A stretch of 64,000 nucleotides of DNA from a virus. Below the pieces are notes generated by a model. The model saw only the letters and a list, made by a program, of their open reading frames with translations, did no database searches and was not told where the DNA came from. Positions 27,570 to 35,790 of this stretch are shown here, in pieces (position 1 is the stretch's first letter; the number at the start of each line of letters is the position of its first letter). The translations under genes were made by a program, and so were the position numbers. The stretch is taken from positions 1 through 64,000 of the IMG/VR virus record IMGVR_UViG_3300032086_004020; one strand, written 5' to 3'.

Positions 27570-28198
27570 TATGTTGCCTTATTTTTTGTATGAACTAGGT
27601 ATTTTTGGTTCTTGGGTGAGGTTATATGTTTTTTTAGAAAGTCAATAATTAATTTATTTCTGTCATCAATAGATATGTCGGGATTGTCTATAACTAAATC
27701 AAAATTAGATTGGTCGTATTTATCCTCGTCTAGTGCTGTTTCGCTTGCGTGTGTAGAGCTATAAAGGTTTCTATTAAGTTTGACTACTAGACCACCAGCA
27801 TTTTTAACAGCCTCAACCTCATTCGGAAATCGACAATCAGCAATTAAGGATAATCCTCTCCCGTGTTTTTGGATTAATCTGATAGTAGCCGCTGCCCAGA
27901 CATCGTGCTGCATTCTTCTAAAAACATCCGTTCCAACATACTGGAGTACTTCTCTGGCTGTCATTTGTGCGTCAATACCGGGCCAATAGCAATCCACAGT
28001 TTCATTTTTGTTTTCATCTGTACCATAACATTGTTCTTCTGTTAAGCCCAATATATTGATACAAAGTTGTTTTAAAGGATCTGCAAAATTGTATATCTGT
28101 GAGCATCCTAGAGGTGTGTGTTCATCAAACAAATTTTTAACAAATTCACAAGATGTAGTTTTACCAGATTGTTTTCTGCCAGCAAACGCTATAATCAT
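27569..28198 (-). CDS. Deoxynucleoside monophosphate kinase
   Basis: P-loop kinase of 209 aa, with FAGRKQSGKTT (Walker A) at residues 5-14 and the family marks FADPLKQLC, YWPGIDAQMTAREVLQYVGT and SLIADCRFPNEVEAV, as in T4 gp1-type dNMP kinases. It would phosphorylate dNMPs, including those released from host DNA, to dNDPs, feeding the phage dNTP pool with the ribonucleotide reductase and dCMP deaminase nearby. It overlaps the primase gene by 4 bases and the nuclease gene by one base. Confidence 0.85.
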   Translation of the reverse strand: MIIAFAGRKQSGKTTSCEFVKNLFDEHTPLGCSQIYNFADPLKQLCINILGLTEEQCYGTDENKNETVDCYWPGIDAQMTAREVLQYVGTDVFRRMQHDVWAAATIRLIQKHGRGLSLIADCRFPNEVEAVKNAGGLVVKLNRNLYSSTHASETALDEDKYDQSNFDLVIDNPDISIDDRNKLIIDFLKKHITSPKNQKYLVHTKNKAT

Positions 28199-29355
28199 AA
28201 ATACTCCTGTATGGTTTTTTTGATTTCTGTGTCAATTTGATTAGAAGTCATGTCGGCAATATCATTAGCAGATATTCCTATATTATATACATTATATGTA
28301 CGATTGCAATTTTTGGAAATATTTTGAGCTGCCTTACGACCAGCATCATCATTGTCCATAATTGTAAATATGCACATTGCTCCACTAGAATCTAGTAGTA
28401 GCTTTTGTTGATTACTAAGATTAGTGCCAAATATAGCTACGCTATTATGAATACCATTTTCTTCTAACTTCCACACATTACCAGGACTCTCTACTAGAAT
28501 TACATACATACTTTTTTTAATATGCTGTTTAGCAAACCAAAAGTTATATAAGTATTCTTGTGTTTTAAATCCACCATTGTGTTTCCACTTAGAATATTTC
28601 CATAGGTTTTCGGCAGAAGGGCAAGGGTCTGATGGATCATGAAAACCTCCACACCTATCACACTTTTCATATATACTTCTACCGGTACAGCCCACCATCG
28701 TTTCATAATTCATGTCGTAAATAGGTACGACAACCCTGTTGTACATCTCCCTTTTAGGATTAGAACATAGTCCAACATCATATTTGTCCATAATGTTTTG
28801 GCTATATCCTCTGTCTATGTAGTATTGAGCAGGTATTGCTAGACTACTTCTCACCGTGTTTCTAGTAACAGCAGGCTTGTTAGACTTTGCTGTTTTTTGC
28901 ATAGATCGCATAGCAATATTAAATTTATGCTTGCTTTGCTGGGTTCTATTAATTCTGATGTTTTGTAATTTGGTATTTGTAAACTCTTCACAGAATTGTA
29001 AAGTTTCTTTAAAGCTACAAGTTTCGTCACCCGACTTAGACCAGTTGTATTTTTTGTTAGACAAAAGCCCTCTAACGAAACCTATAATAGATGGCTGAAA
29101 AACTTCTTCACAATTATGTGTTCTACACTTCCAGTTACCTCTATATGATTCTCCTTCTGGATATATGTTAATTGCTGATGGATTGTCACCACCATGAATA
29201 GGGCAGCACATACTATAAAATCTACCATTATCTTTATGGTCAATTTCAAAATAATCGAATAAATCTTCTGCTTTATCGCATAAGTTGTCGCAGAGTATCT
29301 TTAATTTTTGTTGTTGATTTTTATTCGAATGGGATTGCTTCTTCACTGTCTTCAT
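28195..29355 (-). CDS. dnaG: DnaG-type DNA primase
   Basis: The N-terminal zinc-binding domain has CCPIHGGDNPS and WKCRTHNC, a CHC2-like C-x2-H / C-x2-H-x-C set. The central primase part is followed by a TOPRIM domain with the catalytic Glu in ILVESPGN and the DxD in IMDNDDAG. A second Cys cluster (CDRCGG...CPS) lies in the middle. It makes RNA primers with the DnaB-like helicase encoded immediately upstream. I place the start at the ATG at 29355, which has GAGGAG upstream; a TTG four codons earlier is possible. The 35-base overlap with the helicase gene suggests coupling. At 386 aa it is shorter than bacterial DnaG, lacking a full C-terminal helicase-binding domain. Confidence 0.85.
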   Translation of the reverse strand: MKTVKKQSHSNKNQQQKLKILCDNLCDKAEDLFDYFEIDHKDNGRFYSMCCPIHGGDNPSAINIYPEGESYRGNWKCRTHNCEEVFQPSIIGFVRGLLSNKKYNWSKSGDETCSFKETLQFCEEFTNTKLQNIRINRTQQSKHKFNIAMRSMQKTAKSNKPAVTRNTVRSSLAIPAQYYIDRGYSQNIMDKYDVGLCSNPKREMYNRVVVPIYDMNYETMVGCTGRSIYEKCDRCGGFHDPSDPCPSAENLWKYSKWKHNGGFKTQEYLYNFWFAKQHIKKSMYVILVESPGNVWKLEENGIHNSVAIFGTNLSNQQKLLLDSSGAMCIFTIMDNDDAGRKAAQNISKNCNRTYNVYNIGISANDIADMTSNQIDTEIKKTIQEYL

Positions 29356-30769
29356 CAAACTCCTCAATACTATCAGGTTTTTGCATTAGTTCCAATCTGG
29401 TTTTGCCTTCGCTAATCTTAGCACACCAACCCTTCATGTTACAATTAATATAATCATTGTCATCCAACCCTCCTCCATGCCTGCTGACCAGAGGTAATAG
29501 TTTTCTATTTCCGTTATCTGGACCATCTTCTGCTATTTCCTCATCTGTCTTACGTTTGAATATAGTGAAGTTGCTACAAAGCCAAATAATTCTATCTGAT
29601 CCACTGGCGGTATCTGTGCTCTCTTTGGTGATACCATCCCTGTTAAGCTGAACAAATGCTACTATAGGGACTTTATACCTAGTAGCAAAGTTATGTAAGG
29701 CTGTCATCATGAATCCTAGAACCTGATATTCTTTCATGTCTTGACTCATGCCTTGGCTGTCCATGAGTTTTAAGTAGTCGTAAAATATTACGCAGTCCTT
29801 AGCTGATCCGTCTTCATTTAGTCCAACTTCTTTAATCAACCATCGTCGCATCAAGGAGATTTGATCTTCAAAAGGTTGTCCAGCAATAGACTTGTGATAT
29901 ATACCCATATCTTTGAGTTGCTCTGCTGCTTTTTGTATTTTGTTTTTCTTGTTTGGAGATTGAGCAAACTTACCGGTTTCGATGCTACTAATATCCACTT
30001 CTGTCATCATGGCCAGTATCCTATTTATGTGATCCTCTTTCATCATTTCTGTATCTAAATTTAGGATTGGTACTTTTGATTTAGAAGCAACATTAAATCC
30101 AATATTATCTGACAATAAAGTTTTCCCTGTTTTAGGTCTAGCAGCAATTACATTTACTGTACCTCTACGCAAACCGCCTCCAATAGCCTGATCATAGATA
30201 GGGAATCCTGTAGGTATACCTATTTGGTCTATAGGATTATCAATTAATGACTGTATATATTCGTCAACATCCTGACCAACGGTTGTGGGGTGATTCTCTG
30301 TGTCATTAAGAAGAGAAGAAAAATTAAATATGACGTCTTCTGCAATACCGACGATACTGCCAACAGGTTCGGTTCCTTTTACTTCTGAAACCTTACTTTT
30401 AGCTTCGTCTAACTGTTTTTCTAATAGTCTAGCTATTTCTAGCTTTCTAACTTTTGCAGCAAACTTTCTAACATTGTCTAATTCTACTGGGAAGCTGGTA
30501 ATTGCCTGCAAATGTTGAACTTCTTCTTTTTTAGTAACTATTGAGGATAGATGTAATTCCTCAGCAGCTGAAAAAATAGTAGCTATATCCAATTTAGTGT
30601 TTGGATTTTTCTCAAAAACATATTTAAAGCATTTGTATAAAACAATATTGCTATCTATAGTAAATGAGCTTTCTTGTAGCAGATCTGCTACATCATAGTA
30701 AGCATCTTCACCGTAGTTAAATATACCTGACAGAACCGCACGTTCTGCTGACGCATCTGATAATTTCAT
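29321..30769 (-). CDS. dnaB: Replicative DNA helicase, DnaB type
   Basis: A 482-aa protein with a helical N-terminal domain (ERAVLSGIFNYG, residues 9-20) and a RecA-like ATPase. The ATPase shows IGIPTGFPIYDQAIGGGL, Walker A ARPKTGKT (210-217), Walker B CVIFYDYLKL, and VAFVQLNRDG with the arginine finger region. It unwinds the fork 5'-3' as a hexamer. Primase follows with a 35-base overlap and a zinc-ribbon protein gene precedes it. The acidic C-terminal tail (EEFDEDSEEAIPFE) may recruit partners. Confidence 0.9.
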   Translation of the reverse strand: MKLSDASAERAVLSGIFNYGEDAYYDVADLLQESSFTIDSNIVLYKCFKYVFEKNPNTKLDIATIFSAAEELHLSSIVTKKEEVQHLQAITSFPVELDNVRKFAAKVRKLEIARLLEKQLDEAKSKVSEVKGTEPVGSIVGIAEDVIFNFSSLLNDTENHPTTVGQDVDEYIQSLIDNPIDQIGIPTGFPIYDQAIGGGLRRGTVNVIAARPKTGKTLLSDNIGFNVASKSKVPILNLDTEMMKEDHINRILAMMTEVDISSIETGKFAQSPNKKNKIQKAAEQLKDMGIYHKSIAGQPFEDQISLMRRWLIKEVGLNEDGSAKDCVIFYDYLKLMDSQGMSQDMKEYQVLGFMMTALHNFATRYKVPIVAFVQLNRDGITKESTDTASGSDRIIWLCSNFTIFKRKTDEEIAEDGPDNGNRKLLPLVSRHGGGLDDNDYINCNMKGWCAKISEGKTRLELMQKPDSIEEFDEDSEEAIPFE

Positions 30770-30770
30770 T

Positions 30771-31148
30771 TTACCCAGCCATTGTAGAACATTTATTACA
30801 CTTATAACGATCTATAGATTCCACCACCCCTGCATTTACTTCTTCCTTTTTGCCACAAACACGACAGGTTACATTTACCGGAGTATAGCTTCTCGTTCTA
30901 GGTACAGGAGACTGTTTTGATACTTTTTTATCAAATTCCACATCCTCTTTATGCATATTAAATTCTGCCATCTGTTCAAACTTATTTACTCTTGCACTTT
31001 TCCTATCTATATTTTTAGATTTAATTGCAGAGTTGCTGAACTGTGGTTCTGACTGTTGTTCTACTGCTGGTTCATCATCTTCAGGCAGCATAGCAGACAA
31101 CATCTTAATCATTTGTTTGATCTGTTTTGGGCTTAAGTTATCATCCAT
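30771..31148 (-). CDS. Zinc-ribbon protein next to helicase, 125 aa
   Basis: An acidic, helical N-terminus (KQIKQMIKMLSAMLPEDDE) leads through a charged linker to a C-terminal zinc ribbon with CRVCGKK and CNKC. The family is unrecognised. It overlaps the upstream gene by 8 bases and ends two bases before dnaB. Adjacent location suggests a helicase loader or replisome accessory, which is only inference. Confidence 0.5.
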   Translation of the reverse strand: MDDNLSPKQIKQMIKMLSAMLPEDDEPAVEQQSEPQFSNSAIKSKNIDRKSARVNKFEQMAEFNMHKEDVEFDKKVSKQSPVPRTRSYTPVNVTCRVCGKKEEVNAGVVESIDRYKCNKCSTMAG

Positions 31149-31632
31149 TTTTAATCATCCCCTTTGCTCTTTGTGTAGAAATTAAAATATCTGATAAATT
31201 TTTAAGTGTACTTGAGAGATAGGTTAATCTATCTGATCTTTGTTTAGCATATTTTTTTATTTGGTTTAGCTTGATTGCTCTTTCATTGTGCTTGATTGCC
31301 TGTAAGGATTTTTCTACATATCCGTAACCCTTATAATTATTAATTTCGTCAGCTATAGTTTCTTTAATAGTCTCATCAGCCCAATTGTATCTAGCCATTT
31401 CTCTATTTAAACTTCTTTGTATATGGAAACCAAATTGACCAATCCTGTATGCGATCTCAGCACATTCTGTAACAGTAAGTTTTTCTAGAACGTCCCTATT
31501 CATAGTAAGGTATTCTTGTAGTTCCGCTTCTGGCAAGCTATCTCCGGCATATGCTGGGATACCAATACCCTTTTCGTATTCGTCTAATATGTTGTCCCAA
31601 TGGGTTATTTCTTCTTTAGCCGTTCTGCTCAT
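31141..31632 (-). CDS. Conserved phage protein, 163 aa
   Basis: All-helical, soluble protein. Recognisable blocks are HWDNILDEYEKGIGIPAY, ECAEIAYRIGQFGFHIQRS and YGYVEKSLQAIKHNERA. It has no catalytic motif and no Cys ladder. It overlaps the nuclease gene upstream by 17 bases and the zinc-ribbon gene by 8 bases. Similar helical proteins occur between recA and dnaB genes in aquatic phages, without known function; a replisome accessory is conceivable. Confidence 0.45.
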   Translation of the reverse strand: MSRTAKEEITHWDNILDEYEKGIGIPAYAGDSLPEAELQEYLTMNRDVLEKLTVTECAEIAYRIGQFGFHIQRSLNREMARYNWADETIKETIADEINNYKGYGYVEKSLQAIKHNERAIKLNQIKKYAKQRSDRLTYLSSTLKNLSDILISTQRAKGMIKNG

Positions 31633-32026
31633 TTATTATATCTTTCCATTCTGATATTTTATTATAAGGCAATTCTATAAAACCAATCTCGTTTGTTTCA
31701 CACCAGTTTTTCTTTTCTCTGTCTCTTTTTTTATGTTTTAAAAAATTTAGTTTGTTTTGATGGAAAAATGGAACATACTTATAGTGCTGTTCGCCATGAA
31801 CCTCTATACAAATTTTAGCAAGAGGTAGGTAAAAGTCAAGATATAAAATTTCGGTTCTTCTCAAAGGTATCGGAACTTCCTCTAAAATCTGATAAGTAGG
31901 AAAAATATTTCTTATGACTTCCCTAGCTTGTAAATGTAGTTCAGATTTATTCTGTCTACTACCTTTAGCTATGTGTCCTGTTAATTGCCATTTTTGTAAT
32001 TTACCATCTAAATCAATAATCTCCAT
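31616..32026 (-). CDS. Small Vsr/EDxHD-like endonuclease beside recA
   Basis: A 136-aa protein consisting of one PD-(D/E)XK-type domain. Visible acidic and His positions are E29 (KSELHLQ), D64 (YLDFYLP), E75, H77 and H81 (IEVHGEQHY), and D102 (KKRDREKK). This is the order E-D-x-H-D of the Vsr-like EDxHD nucleases, a family that includes homing enzymes found in recA genes. It lies four bases downstream of recA and overlaps the helical protein gene. It could be a free-standing homing enzyme or a repair nuclease working with RecA. No DNA-binding NUMOD repeats are present. Confidence 0.6.
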   Translation of the reverse strand: MEIIDLDGKLQKWQLTGHIAKGSRQNKSELHLQAREVIRNIFPTYQILEEVPIPLRRTEILYLDFYLPLAKICIEVHGEQHYKYVPFFHQNKLNFLKHKKRDREKKNWCETNEIGFIELPYNKISEWKDIINEQNG

Positions 32027-32030
32027 ACCA

Positions 32031-33077
32031 TCACATACCCATTGTGTCTTTCACTTGATTCCAAAGAGTGTCATATACTTCTGGATTAGAAGCAATATAA
32101 TTTCTAGCTTTTTCTTCACCTTGGAATTTAGGGGTGTCTTCTACACAAGAAATAGTATACCAAGCGCCAGCCTGATCTACCAATCCAATATCTTTAGCTA
32201 AATTAAATACTTCCATCGCTCTGTCTATACCTTCTCCATACCGTAAGAAACTTGTAATCTTACCACCAGGAGGACCTAAAGCAGAACAATTTACCATCCA
32301 ATGTATTTTTTGTCCAATCTGAGTATCTTCTTTACCCACTCTCCATGGCTCAAAATAAGTAGCTCTTAGTTTAACATCAGTTTGATAAGCAATAGCTTGT
32401 CCAGATTTTTCCTTAAACTCTACATTACCGTGACCCGGATTACCCATTAGGTGAGTAATGCCAATGACAACATTTTTATTAACAGGAATTACATTTGCTA
32501 CTTTTCTGCAAAACTTAGCCAATAGCTTTGCTCCATCTGCTCTTTGCATTTTACCCATGTCAGCAGTAATTTCAGCTTCTGTACATAGTGCTGAATAAGA
32601 ATCTATAATTAGTACAGATCCTGGTTCTTCATTAATGATTCTTTCTCCGATAGATAAATACTCTTCAGCATGTAGTATCTTACCTTGCTGAGATCCTATG
32701 ACATGAAACTTATCTAGATTCAAACCTGGAATACCTTCTAAATCCCTCTTCTTCAATCTACCTTCTATGTTTAGATAATACACATCTCTACCATCTGCAA
32801 ACGAACTGTGTGCATATTCTTTTCTTTGTGCTGTAGCAGCGAAGTCTAACGATGTTGTTGTCTTGCCACACTTAGGATGTCCGGTGAAAATCATAAAGCT
32901 ACCCTCTGGGACACCACCATTCAACACAAGGTCTAGGCAAGGAGATACAGGGATAGTTATGAGGTTTTGGTCTACCACGGAATTAGCAGATAGCATGATG
33001 CCGTCCCCAAATTGTTTTTTGACCCCATCTTGGATTTTGTTTTTCGTTGTTGGGGTTTTACTTTTGGTTTTGCTCAT
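32031..33077 (-). CDS. recA: RecA/UvsX-like recombinase
   Basis: The 348 aa include the RecA core. The N-terminal part has FGDGIMLSAN, Walker A GHPKCGKTT (66-74), YYLNIEGRLKK, Walker B SVLIIDSYSAL, and GITHLMGNPGH with loop 2 (KEKSGQAIAYQTDV). It catalyses strand exchange in recombination and repair. Spacing is tight: its start overlaps the preceding gene by 20 bases, and an EDxHD nuclease gene follows after four bases. It is shorter than bacterial RecA (about 350 aa, against 352 for E. coli including a long tail) and has no acidic C-terminal tail. Confidence 0.88.
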   Translation of the reverse strand: MSKTKSKTPTTKNKIQDGVKKQFGDGIMLSANSVVDQNLITIPVSPCLDLVLNGGVPEGSFMIFTGHPKCGKTTTSLDFAATAQRKEYAHSSFADGRDVYYLNIEGRLKKRDLEGIPGLNLDKFHVIGSQQGKILHAEEYLSIGERIINEEPGSVLIIDSYSALCTEAEITADMGKMQRADGAKLLAKFCRKVANVIPVNKNVVIGITHLMGNPGHGNVEFKEKSGQAIAYQTDVKLRATYFEPWRVGKEDTQIGQKIHWMVNCSALGPPGGKITSFLRYGEGIDRAMEVFNLAKDIGLVDQAGAWYTISCVEDTPKFQGEEKARNYIASNPEVYDTLWNQVKDTMGM

Positions 33078-33483
33078 CTTCTAAATCCTTAAGTTTTGAT
33101 AAAATATTTTTAGTAGTTTTGTATTTCTTGTAAGTAGACTTATCTCTACCCAAGTCTATTGTAACATCTTTATTCTGTTTAGACAAGATCTTTTCATGCT
33201 TCTGTATTACCGGTGTCAAAAATTTAGATCTTAGAGAGTAGGTTCTATAGCACTTCTTATCCTTGATAGCTGCTATAATTGCCTTAGCACTATGCTTTTT
33301 CAAAAGCCTGTGTGCTGTAAAAATTTGACTTTTATAAAATGACGACCATTCCTTATTATTCCAAAATCTGTAATGTAAATCCTTTTGTTCAATTCTTGCC
33401 TTATTCTCACAAATCAATTCCGTAATATACTGAGCAGCAGATACTTCTTTGCCGTTCGAATATTTAGAAATGTATTTATTCAC
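33058..33483 (-). CDS. Conserved phage protein upstream of recA, 141 aa
   Basis: A basic, helical protein with DLHYRFWNNKEWSSFYKSQI and AHRLLKKHSAKAIIAAIKD, no catalytic motif and about 15% lysine. It probably binds nucleic acid or a polymerase. The start is GTG, overlapping the preceding stop. It overlaps recA by 20 bases, so expression is tied to recA. I do not know its function. Confidence 0.45.
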   Translation of the reverse strand: MNKYISKYSNGKEVSAAQYITELICENKARIEQKDLHYRFWNNKEWSSFYKSQIFTAHRLLKKHSAKAIIAAIKDKKCYRTYSLRSKFLTPVIQKHEKILSKQNKDVTIDLGRDKSTYKKYKTTKNILSKLKDLEDEQNQK

Positions 33484-33793
33484 GAGCTTTGTTAATGGCG
33501 TTCTTATACTTGGAGTTTATATTGCTTTCTCTATCGTCAGTTAGTTCAGACGATGCCTGTGTCATTATAGTAACATTTTTGGTTCTTTTGCCAGATGTTT
33601 CTTTGATAAAAGAATCGGCCTTACTAGATACCGTTTTAATGTTCGCATTATTGGAGCTTTCTACGCCGACAACATCTACCACTGTTTGTTCAGACAGATT
33701 TAATTCTTTAGCTATTTGCTTATCCTCCATTTGAATAACTTCTTTCAAATATCGAACAGCATATTCTTTAGTTTTAGATATTTTTGCCATCAT
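33476..33793 (-). CDS. Small HTH protein, 105 aa
   Basis: After AKISKTKEYAVRYL comes a clear helix-turn-helix (EDKQIAKELNLSEQTVVDVV), then a low-complexity Ser/Asn/Lys-rich stretch and a basic C-terminus. It looks like a small DNA-binding regulator. The ATG at 33793 gives an ATGA overlap with the upstream gene and the ATG at 33790 a TGATG overlap; both are possible. A longer reading lacks a ribosome-binding site. Control of the replication operon is a guess. Confidence 0.5.
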   Translation of the reverse strand: MMAKISKTKEYAVRYLKEVIQMEDKQIAKELNLSEQTVVDVVGVESSNNANIKTVSSKADSFIKETSGKRTKNVTIMTQASSELTDDRESNINSKYKNAINKARE

Positions 33794-34161
33794 TCCATCT
33801 CTCTTTCTGCATTTCTTAACCATGCAATATTCTTAGTCTTTAAAAAATTTGTATATAGTTCAAATACTCTAGGCGATACCGACTTAAACTCCCACGCCTT
33901 CTTGCCAATTTTAGATAAGAACTTATTTGATGTTCCTTCTGAATACATTCCGATAGGATTGTATATTTTGCCGTGTGATCCTAGCTTCAAAAAATATCTG
34001 GTACTATTACCTAAAGTAATACTTTTGGCTAGGACATCTCCAGTACCGTCCTCTAGTCTTGGAAAATTTTTATTATCTAAATAATCATGCTGTCCAAATA
34101 CTGTGTAGTATTCATATGTCTTGTTATCAGGCTCATGATTATTAATCTGTCTTGTACTCAT
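33790..34161 (-). CDS. Conserved phage protein, 123 aa
   Basis: An alpha/beta protein with STRYFLKLGSHGKIYNPIGM in the middle, and WEFKSVSPRVFELYTNFLKTKN near the C-terminus. No metal ligands or P-loop. Its end overlaps the HTH gene by 4 bases and it starts one base after the FmdB-type gene stop. The family occurs in other large phages next to HNH and zinc-ribbon genes; function unknown. Confidence 0.4.
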   Translation of the reverse strand: MSTRQINNHEPDNKTYEYYTVFGQHDYLDNKNFPRLEDGTGDVLAKSITLGNSTRYFLKLGSHGKIYNPIGMYSEGTSNKFLSKIGKKAWEFKSVSPRVFELYTNFLKTKNIAWLRNAEREME

Positions 34162-34162
34162 A

Positions 34163-34510
34163 TTATTTGGGCCAAATTGTTTTTGGCTTCCTTTCTATTC
34201 TAGACATTCCATCAGGCAAAACGGTGTTAGGATCTTCTTTGCCTCTATTAGAATAATGTTTCCTTTGTAGTTCAGCTTTATAGTCGTCACTAAATTTTTC
34301 TGTGTTTCTCTGAGCCAAGTCTCCTAAGGTTTTTAGTTCAGAATCACTTTTCTTTACAGAGCTGTTTAAGGTAAGCATATCTTCCTGATAGTCTCTACCA
34401 CAAATTTCGTTACAGCTATCGCACTTTACTCTGTCTTTGTAGTCGTTGATATTAGCAAAGAGATCAAATGATTTATTGCAGGATTCACAAAAATATGTAT
34501 ATGTTGGCAT
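34163..34510 (-). CDS. FmdB-type zinc-ribbon protein
   Basis: The N-terminal 45 residues, MPTYTYFCESCNKSFDLF to CDSC (C8, C11, C30, C33), match the FmdB/CxxC_CXXC_SSSS putative regulatory family. The rest is helical and basic (AELQRKHYSNRGKED) and ends IERKPKTIWPK. FmdB members are proposed transcription regulators; in phages the role is unproven. The ATG follows the HNH gene stop by one base. Confidence 0.6.
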   Translation of the reverse strand: MPTYTYFCESCNKSFDLFANINDYKDRVKCDSCNEICGRDYQEDMLTLNSSVKKSDSELKTLGDLAQRNTEKFSDDYKAELQRKHYSNRGKEDPNTVLPDGMSRIERKPKTIWPK

Positions 34511-34511
34511 A

Positions 34512-35078
34512 TTAATTTATAAAATTAGAAACGTATTCCATCCACTCTTCTGGTATTTCTTTTATTGTAAGTAAGTACTGTGCTATTGGCAAGTATTTTT
34601 CGCTCTTAGATGGAATATATGGTTTTTTTATTAGAGGCATCTTAGCTTGTTGTGGGGTTTTATCTCCTTTTTTTAAATTACAACTTAGACATGCGGTGGT
34701 TATATTATGCCACCCAGTTGCTTTTAAAGAACTGTGAACCGGCCATTTAGACTTGGGTATAACATGGTCATAAGTTAGCTTTCTTGATTTCTTGCCACAA
34801 TACTGGCATGTATAATTATCTCTAATGAATATATTCTTCCTGCAGAATTTTATTTCTTCTTTAAAGAAATTATAAAACTTAGTTAATTTAATTACAGAGG
34901 GTATAGATATATCTTTATACACAGACTTGATACTATCTTTGTAGTAAGATACAACCTCTACATTGCTTTTGTATCCTTTAGAACTACCATACCATAGCAC
35001 CATAGCCTTTTGCCAAGATATGGTGCATAGTGGTGTGTAGTTACAGTTTATAATTAAACAGTCTTTGTGCTTAGACAT
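34512..35078 (-). CDS. HNH endonuclease
   Basis: A 188-aa protein with an HNH core flanked by a zinc site: CQYCG (C91, C94), TYDHVIP (D104, H105), HNITTACLSCN (N125, C130, C133). The N-terminal 80 residues include LIINCNYTPL and are typical of the McrA-like phage and bacterial HNH family. It may be a homing enzyme, a DNA repair nuclease or a host-DNA cutter. The gene starts one base after the phoH stop. Catalytic residues are intact. Confidence 0.8.
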   Translation of the reverse strand: MSKHKDCLIINCNYTPLCTISWQKAMVLWYGSSKGYKSNVEVVSYYKDSIKSVYKDISIPSVIKLTKFYNFFKEEIKFCRKNIFIRDNYTCQYCGKKSRKLTYDHVIPKSKWPVHSSLKATGWHNITTACLSCNLKKGDKTPQQAKMPLIKKPYIPSKSEKYLPIAQYLLTIKEIPEEWMEYVSNFIN

Positions 35079-35079
35079 T

Positions 35080-35766
35080 TTAAAGCCTATGTACTATCTC
35101 TGCTATGATTGGATTTCTAACGATGTCGGAAATTTCTAAATGAGAAAAACCCACACCATTGGCTCCTTGCAATCTATCTATAATAGATCCAAAACCACCC
35201 TTTTGAGTAGCATGTAGATCTGATTGGTCTAGATCACCAGTAAGCACCATTTTACTATTCATGCCGATTCTAGTCAACAGCATTTTCAATTGATCATAAG
35301 AAGCGTTTTGACATTCATCCGCTACAATAAAAGAGTCATGAAAACTTCTACCTCTCATTAAACCTAGAGGCACAATTTCTATTGCCCTACCAGACTTAAG
35401 TTTGTGGAAATGTTCCATTTTAAGAAAATAATTGACTTCATCAAATAATGGCAATAAGTATGGGTGTAGTTTTTCTTCAGCACTACCCGGCAAAAAGCCT
35501 AGCTTTTCTCCTGCTTCGACAACAGGTCTAGTGATAACTATCTTTTGGACCTTATAATCTAATAGATATTCTAGAGCCATACCAACAGCGATATGCGTTT
35601 TACCACTCCCAGGAACACCCTGACAGAAAGTGATAGTGCTTTCCGCTACAGTTCTAATATAATCTTTTTGATTTATAGATCTTGGCTTAAGTCTATTTTT
35701 AAATCCAACAATATGTTCTTCAGGGGCTAGCTTGTCAGCAGCCTTTTTAATTTTGCGTTTTCTCAA
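35080..35766 (-). CDS. phoH: PhoH-like ATPase
   Basis: The 228 aa are a PhoH AAA-type ATPase with GVPGSGKT (50-57), VITRPVVEAGEKLGFLPG, Walker B FIVADECQNA and MVLTGDLDQSD. PhoH proteins are RNA/DNA-dependent ATPases. They are frequent in aquatic phages and often proposed, without proof, to work in phosphate stress or RNA metabolism. The start codon is TTG at 35766, preceded by AGAGAGG nine bases upstream; no closer ATG exists before the Walker A, so I accept it. The HNH gene follows one base after the stop. Confidence 0.85.
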   Translation of the reverse strand: MRKRKIKKAADKLAPEEHIVGFKNRLKPRSINQKDYIRTVAESTITFCQGVPGSGKTHIAVGMALEYLLDYKVQKIVITRPVVEAGEKLGFLPGSAEEKLHPYLLPLFDEVNYFLKMEHFHKLKSGRAIEIVPLGLMRGRSFHDSFIVADECQNASYDQLKMLLTRIGMNSKMVLTGDLDQSDLHATQKGGFGSIIDRLQGANGVGFSHLEISDIVRNPIIAEIVHRL

Positions 35767-35790
35767 GGTTATACCTCTCTAGGAGTAGAA

